From Tethya wilhelma (taxonomy: Eukaryota; Porifera; Demospongiae; Tethyida; Tethyidae), in NCBI GenBank assembly GCA_964030475.1, contig CAXIPT010000002.1, positions 20,015,320 to 20,079,319 of the forward strand: a stretch of 64,000 bases of DNA, in the 5' to 3' direction. Made by a program: the position numbers and the translations under genes. Below, piece after piece: positions 36,513-46,732 of this stretch (positions within the stretch are counted from its first letter, which is position 1; each line of letters begins with the position of its first letter). Under the pieces are notes generated by a model. The model did no database searches. It was not told where the DNA came from and saw only the letters and a list, made by a program, of their open reading frames with translations.

Positions 36513-36646
36513 TCTGAAGAAAAGGTCTAGCATTCAGTGGCTGACACGTTCCAGTTCTCTCACTTGCGCACTCTGGGCAAAACACCTGTAATGGTCCTGC
36601 TAGGGCCTGCTCAAGTTAGGGCAATACAATATATGAATATCATTAA

Positions 36647-37246
36647 GGTTACGGGGTACAGTAAGCTCATGAATATGCTAATCAGTACACGCTAGTTATT
36701 TTAGATGCGGAAGTAGAGAGATAATTTCTTGCGTCAATTTTTGCAAAGCTGGCTAAAAATCAAACCGGATATGGGCGGTCATCTTACTGTTCTGTCAACA
36801 GAGAAGGGCCAGACAGAGAGTTTTCTCGAAAAGAAGCAACTGAACCGTCCAGGTCGCCGCAGTTTGCTGCCTGACAGCTGCCTAGGGCGCTTTGGAGAGC
36901 GCTTTTTTGCTCCATAAAACTTTTCGTATTCGAAGTAGAAAGAAAATCTCGATGTCAGGCCCTGCCAAACCAAGGTAGGTTTTCTGTGTATCAGCGCTCT
37001 AGATAACACAATCATGCTACTTGGAAAAAACTGACGCAGAAAATTTATTTTGACCGTAGTTCACTGTAGCACTCAGCAGAAAAGCTATGAAAACTAGATT
37101 TTTTACTTTCCAAGAACAAACTGACTAATACTGTGCTTCTGAATAGGAAGAGTTTTGGTCATACAGTTCTGTTGCTAGATTTTGGTAGATATTTTGTGCT
37201 CATAAATTATTCATATCAATGATTTTGCACTTTGTACCCCGTAACC
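36647..37246. mobile_element. MITE-like element with TTAA flanks, 600 bp
   Basis: The ends GGTTACGGGGTAC (36647-36659) and GTACCCCGTAACC (37234-37246) are perfect complements, bounded by TTAA on both sides (36643-36646, 37247-37250). TTAA target sites are typical of piggyBac/Kolobok-type elements. The interior is more GC-rich than its surroundings and holds no convincing ORF. Confidence 0.65.
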
Positions 37247-37250
37247 TTAA

Positions 37251-38509
37251 ATGACGCAAAACCATTGCCATGACGTTATATGTTTGTAGTTGCAAGCTAG
37301 CCAAGCGCGTAGACTGTAGAGCGCAGACTGCAGGCTTCCTCCAGAATCCTCCTTTGACCTTTCATGCTTTCACTCAAGGAAATTTTAGAAGACGACTCTG
37401 ACTGCTCATTGAGCTGCTCATCTTCATGAATAAGCTGCATGAGACTGATGATGTCTGTACCAGACGTGGATCACTTCGCACTGACTCAGATTCAGACTGA
37501 TGATTAGCCTGGTAAGTATAAATTTGCAACTTGACTCTGTAGTTCAGAGTCACTCACATACACAACAATGATTGTTTAACTAAGCCTAAGATATAAACTG
37601 TCAGCCACATTATGCCACATGCATACAGAGTCATTGAATTGGCTGTAGATACATGTCAGGCTTATAGTATGTGTGTCAACAGTCTCAAGAGGTGGTTAAC
37701 AGTCATACCATGGTATATACTATACTAATATTGGTAATCTGGACCAAAATTTGATTGACCAATTTTTAGGCCTTGACTCTTGATCGCACAATTTTGGAAG
37801 GCTTGATCGTAAAGAATTTGACCCGTGAAATCAGCTATAACATGCTAGCTGTAGCTAGTGCCCATTTATACTGTTGATCCTGGTTGTGGGTGTTAATACA
37901 GCAGTATCGTGACCACCACTTGTGTCTGTATCAGTTACCATGCTGAACTCTATATAGCGTCCGAGTCACCATAACAATACGTATTTAATTTTATTCATTT
38001 ATTGTGGACAGACAATGTTTGCTACGTACCTGCACATGTACATGGACTGAGCCTACAACTACTGATGGTTCTCGATCAGATGACATTATTGTCCTCAACT
38101 CCATGAACGGTATGATAGCCAAGAACACCCTGTTTGAGATCTTTATTGTAATCTGAGGCAGTTCTAGGATCATCCATCATAAGGGATACCCTTGCAAGGC
38201 CTGGAGACTCCAACAGCTCTGGTATCAAGCTTTTGCATTTGGTCAACAAACAACTTGAAAGCTCTCAAGGTAAGTTTATTCTAGCCTTTCTTTCACACCT
38301 AAACTCCATGGACTGATTGTTGTAGTCTAGTTCTAGACCCCACCTCTCTCTGTTAGCAGAAAAAGGGAGTCTAGAAAAACTGGTACATGCACATTTTGTG
38401 TTCCTGCTCAAAAACGGCTAGACTGTGGCCAACTAGATTGCTAGCTTGTTCAGTGTTACATGACACAACCTCAATTATTTTTCACACAAGTATTGTGTGT
38501 GTGTGTGTA
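37251..38509. other. Intergenic, nothing firmly recognised
   Basis: Unique AT-rich sequence. About 37310-37390 contains a phrase like the short palindromic family described elsewhere (CTTTGACCTTTCATGC). A GT repeat runs into the N at 38510, where a propeller-coding sequence begins abruptly. Confidence 0.4.
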
Positions 38510-38510
38510 N

Positions 38511-39284
38511 CAAGAAACAATTGAATGGGGACAAGAGGTTCCATTTGTCACAGGTTGTCGTCCTGCTGTAGCCATCATTGGTAGCAAGGTAGTCTTAACA
38601 TATGGTGAAAGTGATACTTCCACTAACACCTATTATCAAGTTGGGGACATCAATTCTGTAGAAAGGGCTATCAGTATGCATATGGATGAAAATGAAATTG
38701 CCAAGAGATCTAGAATTCCAATTAATGCTTCACGATTGTCTATTGCTGGTAACACTGTAGGTAGAATAGTTATAGCTTATTCGACGAATAGTGAATTTCA
38801 CTGCATTTCTGGAAATCTAAAGGATTATGAGATAACATGGCTGGCTGATAAACCTCAAACACTGGTGAAGAATATAAAATGCAAACTTTGCCCTTCAGTT
38901 GTCAGTATTAACACACAAGGCTATGTCGTAGTGGTCCTCTGTCTTGGTGATGTCTTATTTTGTCGAGTAGGCCACACATTCTACAACAGTGTTAGTAACA
39001 ACAGAAATGGTGAGCTGATCATGGAGAAGTCTAAAGGGGATGAAGCAAAGTATGATAATGGTTACTATCCTGCAATTGCTGTTGATGACAATAACTGTAT
39101 AGTTGAGATTCATGAGACTAATGCCACTGGACAAACTAAGCTCTTCTATCACACTGGGGAATTGGAATTGTATGCTGACAATGAAGTTAGTGACACTGGG
39201 AAATTGGAATTGTATGCTGACAATGAAGTTAGTGACATTGAGGAATTGGAATTGTATACTGACAATGAAATTAGTGCTGTGTAG
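38511..39284 (+). CDS. Partial type II receptor: C-terminal propeller repeats with a triplicated end
   Basis: The frame is open from just after the N at 38510 to TAG 39282-39284 (about 257 codons). It encodes roughly the last four propeller repeats, very similar to 31582-32624 (QETIEWGQEV, CISGNLKDYEITW shared). The C-terminus is extended by three copies of a 42-bp unit (about 39153-39278, each encoding GELELYADNEVSD-like), whereas the paralog has one. The upstream exons are absent at the N, where a GT repeat joins. It may be an assembly fragment of a fourth gene; no disabling change is seen in what is present. Confidence 0.6.
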   Translation, partial: QETIEWGQEVPFVTGCRPAVAIIGSKVVLTYGESDTSTNTYYQVGDINSVERAISMHMDENEIAKRSRIPINASRLSIAGNTVGRIVIAYSTNSEFHCISGNLKDYEITWLADKPQTLVKNIKCKLCPSVVSINTQGYVVVVLCLGDVLFCRVGHTFYNSVSNNRNGELIMEKSKGDEAKYDNGYYPAIAVDDNNCIVEIHETNATGQTKLFYHTGELELYADNEVSDTGKLELYADNEVSDIEELELYTDNEISAV

Positions 39285-39711
39285 TTAGCACAGTATATAC
39301 TTCTAATTGTGATTTGGCCCAATGTTTAGTGTACAGATAATTATAATAAAATTACTAAATTTTATTGTACATCAGTATCTTAATTTGCTGTGTTTCACTG
39401 TAGATAGGAAAAAGTCTATATACTGTAAAAAACTCAGCTTTGTATACATACCTAAATAATTAAATTAATTTTTGTTACATTTTAACTGCTTTGTTTTCTT
39501 TCTTTGACATAATATACATATTATATTATAATCTATACCCAGTTGATGAAGTCAGTGATAAGCTATGAATATGACACTTATATAAATTACAATGTAACAT
39601 GGACAGTGATATGCAATATTAGCTCAGAATTTTTTACCAGAGTAATTAACAGTGTTACATAACTTACATAGAACATATTATTATAAATTTTAACTCCAAA
39701 CAAAGCACAAC
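39285..39711. other. Intergenic, 3' flank of a propeller gene
   Basis: AT-rich. The segment after the stop resembles the 3' flank of the inverted paralog at 31360-31580. No gene is seen. Confidence 0.4.
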
Positions 39712-40045
39712 AGTCTAAGCCAGCAGCTGTCCAGGAGAGAGAGGTGTCCTCCACCACCATGGAGCTGAGGGAGGGAGGTGAAGAAGAGGAGATAGAGGCC
39801 ATCCCAGAGTCCCCTGTGGATGTCCTCATGCAGAGCATCGATGATGAGGCCATTGCCAAGGCACTGCAGGAGGAGGAGGAGATGGAGATAAGGAAAGAAA
39901 AGGTATGTTGAGTGAAACATTGAATGACTCAGTTGATGGTTTTATTTTGTCTTCAGGAGAAGGACTCTGAGTTCAGAAGGTTGACCATTCAAGATGAAGA
40001 GTTTACAAGACACTGGCCGAACTGGATGAGAGAAAGACAACCAAA
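39712..40045 (+). pseudogene. Third RFC1 fragment: part of exon 3 and a frameshifted exon 4
   Basis: 39712-39902 reads SKPAAVQEREVSSTTMELRE onward to KEK and then a splice donor, as RFC1 exon 3 does from its middle. The next piece (from about 39957) starts EKDSEFRRL, then matches exon 4, but one base is missing in ACAAGACACTGG (ACAAGGACACTGG in the full gene), which shifts the frame to TRHWPNWM. No other RFC1 exons flank it. This is a broken duplicate. Confidence 0.8.
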
Positions 40046-40121
40046 ATTAATGTATTGTTGTGATATCTACACAGCACTGTTTCACACAGTCATGTACACA
40101 ATGTATACAGTTGTTATACCA

Positions 40122-40134
40122 CACACACACACAC

Positions 40135-40193
<59 letters not shown>

Positions 40194-40242
40194 TGTGTGC
40201 ATGCCTAGCACGTATGTACTGACGCATGTAGTCACACATACN

Positions 40243-40333
<91 letters not shown>

Positions 40334-40379
40334 ATGTGAACTTACATTGTGAGTGTGGTACACACACACACACACACAT
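40122..40379. repeat. Opposed CA/GT microsatellites around an N
   Basis: (CA)n at about 40121-40188, (GT)n at 40243-40332 and CA at 40364-40378. The N at 40242 suggests an unresolved join inside a CA/GT foldback. Confidence 0.9.
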
Positions 40380-40511
40380 GTAGCTCTAGTGTAGAGTACT
40401 AACCTTCATAAATTTATGTTCGTCCACAGGTGATCCCGTCTCGGCTGATGCCATTGACATGGTCACACTATAGGTCACAACATTCAAACCATAGATAACA
40501 ACACACATATA

Positions 40512-40594
40512 TAGCGTCGTACCCAGGCCACCTCCTCTTTTGAGTGTTTCATGCTTTGGACACTAAAAAGAGGGAGCAGCCTAGGTACAAAGCC
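40512..40594. repeat. Short palindromic repeat (family with GCCTCGTTCCCAGG-type ends)
   Basis: The ends GGCGTCGTACCCAGGC-like and GCCTAGGTACAAAGCC are imperfect complements around a core of about 50 bp with inner complementarity (CTCCTCTTTT / AAAAAGAGGGAG). It is related in layout to 45649-45734 and 49922-49989. Confidence 0.5.
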
Positions 40595-40596
40595 AC

Positions 40597-40599
<3 letters not shown>

Positions 40600-40627
<28 letters not shown>
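40600..40627. repeat. (CA)n microsatellite ending at an N
   Basis: About 14 CA units abut the N at 40628; the adhesion GPCR coding sequence starts right after. Confidence 0.9.
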
Positions 40628-40628
40628 N

Positions 40629-43600
40629 TGGCCATGGACAAATTGCAGAACAAATAGAAGCGGCCTATGTTACACTGCCACAAACTCCAACATCAGATAT
40701 TGTGAAGAAAAAAGATTTGGATAATTCTGTTGAAGGTTATCATAGTATCAACAGTCCGATATCACCGTCATCTCCTATAGTATCTGACCCTTTACAAAGC
40801 TTAAGCATAGGAAGCAGTAGCACTTCTTCCAATTCAGTGAAGCATAAAACATTTCAGTGTCCATGTGGAAATTGTAGCATAACCAAATTTTGTACACAAG
40901 GATGTCCTGAAGAAGGTGTGGAGAGCAAAAAACAGTATCCTTATCTGGACACAAAAGATCTTACTAAGCCAGAAAGGGAAGATCTGGAAGCAAAATTAGA
41001 TTTTGAGGTGAAGAAAATACGTGAAAGTTTTGCAGATCTGTCTAACTCAATAATTGAATCGTTTGAATCTCAAAGAGTAACACCAATCAAAATAGCAAGA
41101 TGTGTTGTTAGCATTGGAAGCTTTTCTGAGGAAGATAGTAAAGCATTGAAGGGAGCACAGTCAATTGATCAAATATTTTTCGAATTATTGTGTAATCGTA
41201 TGTCTTTCTTTAACTATGAATTACTGGAGTTCTTGGTAAAAAAGTTGGGCAAAGAGAATGATTCTGACCTATTGAAGGCCTACATAACTGAATTTGAGAA
41301 ATTTTGTAAACGTAACATTTTTGAAGTACCTCCAGACATCTATTTAAATGTTCATGGTTGTAAAATACCAGAAGACTGCAAACCATATGCTGTAAAACTT
41401 GAAGGAGACTGGAAGATCACTGCTGGAGATGTAAAAAATGCACAAAGAAAAATTGCTACCATATTAGATATCCAACCATCAAACTTACTGCTGCGTAATG
41501 TTTGTGAAGGTTGTGTAGAATTAGAGTTTTTCATTCCATTAGAAATTTACAACAAGATTCTCCCACTCAGTCAAAATCAAGTTTGTGAATTAAAGTCTCA
41601 TCATTTGACTCAGTGTGGATCACAGCCAACACTAGTAAGTATGCAAATGTCACTTTTATTTGTTCACTGGCATTCATGCCTGCATCATGAGTGGTATTTG
41701 TACATTTAGTCATCAGATGTTTGTCTGCCTGATCATCATGAAGTGGACACTGCTGCAAAAGAACTGCATTTGACATCCACCGGAGCATTGGTAGGGCCAA
41801 ATGTATCTTTGGATGACCATGAAAGAAATGTCACGAAAATAAATTCCATAAATTCACCAAAAAAGGTACAGGTACTGATGATACATGTAGTTGGCAGGGA
41901 TATGATCACAATGTTTCTCATATATATTTCTTTCCCTCAAATAGAGAGTTGTAGGACTAAGTATTTTTGTTGCCTCTATTGTCTTGATAGTCTTTGTGAG
42001 TATCTTGACAATGACCATCATTCTAAGTAGGAGTGTCTCTCCAATCTCACCCCCAACTGGCAAACCAGAGATCATGGTTGGTGTTCCACCTGGTGTAGAT
42101 CAATCCTCATACCAAAACAGTACTGATTCCAATTATGAAGTGAATGCTGGTCGCCATTTTGAGCTCCTCTGTGTTTCTACTGGGGAATTTAGAGGAGAAG
42201 TGACATGGTTTAAACTTGACAGTGAAGGTAATGGTTGTCTATATGGTGTACATAATAGTGCATCACTCTGATATTGGTTCGGTTATATTGTATTACCTCC
42301 TGATCTTATTATAGATGGCAACTTTGTTACTGTGACAGAAGTCAATAGAACCAACTTTGCTGGATCAGAATCTGGCTCTGGAGTGGAATCTACTTTTACA
42401 GGACATGTGATGTTATCAGATGAAGTAGCTGGGCAGCTGTATGCCTACAGAGTGAACCGTAGTGCAGTCATTCTAGGAACAAGAGATGAGAACACCTTTG
42501 GAGCAGCTGTTGGCATTGGAGTAGTGGCTTGTGGCTCATACAAGTGTTTGGCTGAAAATATAAATAGTTATGGAGCCAACAAAATTAATATTACGCTCTC
42601 AGGTAGGAGTACTAATGTGCCTGAATATCATGGATTAATCGGTTATGAGAGCTAGTCATATGTGTTTATTTTTAGAACCCAGGCAAACTTCAAGACATTA
42701 CATCCGTTTCTCAACAGTGCTGTTTGAAAACTTTTACACAGAGCCTTTGTTCCTGAATTCTGATGATTTTATTACTGCAATGTTTGAGACTGCACTGCTA
42801 GATACATTGAGTAGCCTGCTAACAGATGATCAGCTCCGAAAGGCAGTTGTGTACTGTTCTACAGTGCAAAAGTATGCTTGTTTGTTCATAGGATTCATTA
42901 AGTATCGATCAGTTTGATCTCTCTCTTTTTCTTCTTTAGTCGTCTTAGAGATGTGATGAATTTCTGGCAACGAATTGAATGCAGTTTTGATAATGTACAA
43001 CCAATGAAGGTTGAAATGGCTATGGTTATGTTCACTTCTAGTTTACCAAGAGCTGCAACTGACATGGTGATTGAAATAGAAGTGGTCTTTTCAGGTGAGA
43101 TAATATTTCTTAAGTAAGCAATTAGCTTTGTTATTGACATTCATTCTCTTTGTGTGTATAGAATCTGGATTTTGTGATTATGATAACTTTACTTCACCTG
43201 ATGATCGAGGGACGTACTTCTGGAACGAGGCTAAGGTTGGTGATCCACCACAAGAACAGGACTGTTTTTATGGGCCACAAAGTGATGGAGGAATGGCAAG
43301 AAGAGCTTGTATTATTCATCAACAGTTGTCACATCTTACTGATTCCAGCCAGTGTGATAAAAGAAGTACGGCAGAACTGAGAAATCTTTCCAGGGTATGT
43401 ACAAAGATGGAGTTGCAGTGCATGCATATTATTATTATTATTGAACATCATGTATATATTATGCAGATAATTATTAATCCTGAAGCTATTGATGAAGTGG
43501 GAGATGCCATTGTTGATATTGTGTCTGATTTAGATGAAGATGATGAACGGTCAACAGACAATTTTGATATCATTACAGACATGTTCGAGAGTGTGAATGG

Positions 43601-45430
43601 ATTGGTACAAGATGGACGAGTGAACATCAGTGAAAATGTATGACAAACCATGAATATTAATTTTGTCATGGAACTTTTACATTGCAATGCTGTGTATATA
43701 GTTTGTTAAGAATGCTGTGACTATATTGAGTGAGATATCCCAGTGGCCTCCAGAAGTTGTTCATGAACACTCATCAAAGTAAATTCTTGAGTCTATCAAT
43801 GCCAAAACGGCTTACTTCCTGAACTTACCTTATTATCCTAAAAATTTCTCCAGTCTTGTTGAGTCATTTGAAAGAATTGCTACCCACTTAGCTGATCAAG
43901 AAAACTTCAATAATCTCTCTGTTGTGGAAGAAGAACTGTGTCTTCAAGCCAAGAGAGTAAGTAAACTATATGTCGTTCTAGTGACACTACAATGAAAAAT
44001 TTTATAATATCTGTACTGCTTATTATATAGGGTGTTATAACAGAACTAATGTTAAATGGAATAATGTTTGAACCACCTTCACTACATATGCCAAGTAGGT
44101 TTGGTTTTGTTTGACACAGACACAGACAATTAATCCCCATCCTTGCATGGTCTAAGACCACTACTATAATGTTGCTCATTGCTTTAACTTTGCAGTTGTA
44201 TCATCAGAAAATACATCAAATGTCAGAATCACACAAATGCCACAAATGGAAGAGGGTGATAACAGTACCATAATGACTGTAAATATTTCAATCTACATTC
44301 CTCCTGAAGTGTTCAATATCAGTGGAGAGTCAGAAATTGGACTTGTGTTCACCTCCTACCGATCACCAATTCTCTTTCCACTCTCTCCCCCTCTATCTAC
44401 ACTGGCTAATGAGTCAGAGTATGTGGTTGATTCAGCCGTACTTGGGTTTATAATCCCTGATAAAGAAGTAAAGAATTTGACTGAAAAAGTTCAAGTCACT
44501 TTGCAAAGTTTTAGAGCTCTACGTAGGGCGGTAAGTGCAAAATTAAATGGATGCATCTGAGTAAAAATATCTCCTGGGTGAATGCAATTCATTCTCTTTA
44601 TGTATAGAGTTGGTCTGATCCAGTCTGTGTGTCTTGGGACTTCAATGGCACAACAGAAGGTATAACATTAGGAGAAATTAAACTAGTAGCTATAGATAGT
44701 ATTCGATCTGCTCATATCACTAATAAGCACCATCACACTTATCACCATCATCCAGGTGGTCGAGGAAGTTGGACACGTAATGGATGCAACTTAAATTTCA
44801 CAGATGAGGGGACTGGGGAAATCGTATGTGAATGTGACCATCTCACTAACTTTGCTGCACTAGTGGTGAGCCGAGTGTGAATGATTGCATTTGTGAAGTA
44901 AAAAGTGATGATTTGGTTAAAAATTTCCTAGAATATCAATGCTCAAGCTCGTGAACCACGCCATGCCAAACTTATCACCATTGTTGGTGGCGTCATTTCT
45001 ATTGTCGGTCTTGCCATCACATTGCTCATAATGTTGAAATTCAAGTAAGATATCCATGTAGTGTCTGTGTTGTTGAATAGTCTGGTGGTGAATTTATTTG
45101 ATTAATAATATAGGAAAATCCGCCAACATGATGCCACCAAGTTCCACGCTCAACTCTGCATTGCTATGATTGGAATGCTTATAGTCTTCCTGGTTGGGTT
45201 GGATAGAACAGAAAATGAGATAGCTTGTACATTTATGTCCTGTCTTATTGTCTACTTTACCCTGGCCTCTTTGTTCTGGATGGGAGCTGAAGCTGTGCTC
45301 ATGTTCAAGAAACTTATCATAGTTTTTGGAAGAATCTCGACAACATTCATCATAGTAATCTCCTTAATATGCTGGGGTAAGTCTCTCTTGTTTGATAGCA
45401 ACTTAAATTTCATTGCTTGCATGCATATTA

Positions 45431-45479
<49 letters not shown>

Positions 45480-46498
45480 GTGTGTGTGTGTGTGTGCTAG
45501 TTATTTAAGGATCTTTCTTTCATATGACTGCTTTAGGTGTTCCAGTATTATTCCCTGTCATTGGTCTAACAACACTTGCAACTGGAAACAATTACTTGGT
45601 GCTGTATGAAGAAACCCGTGCCTAGTAAGTATATATAGCATAATGCTGTAGCTTCGTTCCTAGGTTCCCCTTTGACTTTTCAATCACATGCACTTCCGCT
45701 TCATTTTCGGAGAGAGAGCCTGGGAATGAGGCTAATAATGCTGCTGGGTAATGACTTTTGTGTCACTTTTTTTCCAGCTGCTTTCTCAGCCATATTGGAT
45801 TGATTGGACTATTCCTGGGAACAATCATTGCTGTCGTTTTATTCAATGCTGTCATTTTTGTAATGGTTTTTGGTGTGCTCTTTACTCACACACGAAGAAA
45901 GCTGAAAAAGAACTCCATCCGGCTGAAGAAGAAGGTAATCCAAGAGACGATTAGAGCTGGAGCAAGCATAATCTGTGTGATGTTTGCATTTGGACTAAGC
46001 TGGGTATTTGCAGTACTTAGCGTTGATAGTACATCTGAAGTTTTTCAGTGGATTTTTGTCATCTTTGCCTCATTTCAAAGCTTTGTCTTATTTCTATTCT
46101 TCTGTGTGATGAGTAAGGAAGCTCGTGAAGAATGGAAAAACCTATTATCTTGCTGTCGTAACAGTAAGAAAAAGAAAGCCACCTCATTGTCTTTGCGATC
46201 TATTGAAAATCCTTACAAAACAAAAAGCACTTACTTGACAAGTTGTGCAGCACAGAGTAACACCATACGGCGATCTGTTGGGCTACCACCTAAGGATGAT
46301 TCATTTGAACTGTACAGTAGCACATACGACATGACATCTCCAAATGCCGTTAGCTTTGCAGATTCTACTTTAATGAGCATTGTGGCAGAAGAAGATAGTG
46401 CTTTTAAATTTGTTGTAGATGGTTATACTGGGCAACTCACACAGATAGAACCTGAGCCTGGTTCCCCTGTACCATCTGTGGATGATGATTATGTTTAG
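40629..46498 (+). CDS. Adhesion GPCR with an N-terminal, probably cytosolic, domain and an extra TM anchor (5' end missing)
   Basis: Exons: 40629(N)-41634, 41710-41865, 41945-42227, 42315-42602, 42676-42871, 42940-43094, 43162-43394, 43467-43637, 43702-43778, 43854-43956, 44031-44094, 44196-44530, 44608-44659, 44756-44865, 44932-45044, 45114-45376, 45537-45624 and 45778-46498; about 1470 codons, all phases consistent. Residues 1-385 carry CPCGNCSITKFCTQGCP and a globular part with MSFFNYELLEFLVKKLG, a module I recall from other sponge and cnidarian cytosolic proteins. Then a hydrophobic helix (about 390-415), Ig-like (430-577), hormone-receptor-type Cys domain (about 695-770), GAIN with GPS (CECDHLTNFA, cleavage expected HL/T), seven helices and a Ser/Tyr-rich tail. 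Read as one protein it has eight membrane passes. The frame is open back to the N, so the true start is unseen. Confidence 0.85.
45430..45496. repeat. (GT)n microsatellite in a GPCR intron
   Basis: About 33 GT-type units with one CGT interruption, inside the intron between the TM2-4 exon and the next exon. Confidence 0.9.
45649..45734. repeat. Short palindromic repeat in a GPCR intron
   Basis: Starts TAGCTTCGTTCCTAGGTTCC and ends GAGCCTGGGAATGAGGCTA; the ends are complementary with few mismatches. Same family as 49922-49989. Confidence 0.65.
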
Positions 46499-46732
46499 AT
46501 GGGGAACTTTCACCCTTATAAATAACTACCAAGCTTTGATTTTATATTCATATTTTTACACACTTGAATAATTGTAAACTTGCAATGAAGCTAAACATGT
46601 GATTGTAAAAGTGTAGACTAATTTTGGGAAACTTTTGCATTTTTGTGATTTCCAGTGCAGCATATGCGCATGCGCTCAACAGTAAATGGTCGCAATCTAA
46701 ATAATGCACACCATACCCTGCTGAGCACCAGC

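Noticed and set aside
36729..37015. Opposed ORFs upstream of the type II receptor
   Set aside because: Both lie within the TTAA-bounded element, overlap each other on opposite strands and have no recognisable domain.
40122..40379. CRISPR-like or array-like repeats
   Set aside because: Simple CA/GT microsatellites in a eukaryotic window; no spacers.
40060..40383. Open frames of alternating His-Thr or Cys-Val
   Set aside because: Translations of dinucleotide repeats.
43702..43956. Apparent in-frame TAA in the GAIN region of the adhesion GPCR
   Set aside because: An 75-bp intron (donor after 43778, acceptor before 43854) removes it and keeps the frame, so it is not evidence of a pseudogene.
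44660..44755. His-rich insert in the GPS region if read through
   Set aside because: The stretch has a GT donor, an AG acceptor and matching phase 1. Splicing gives a normal GPS spacing (CVSWDFNGTTEGGRGSW), so it is treated as an intron.
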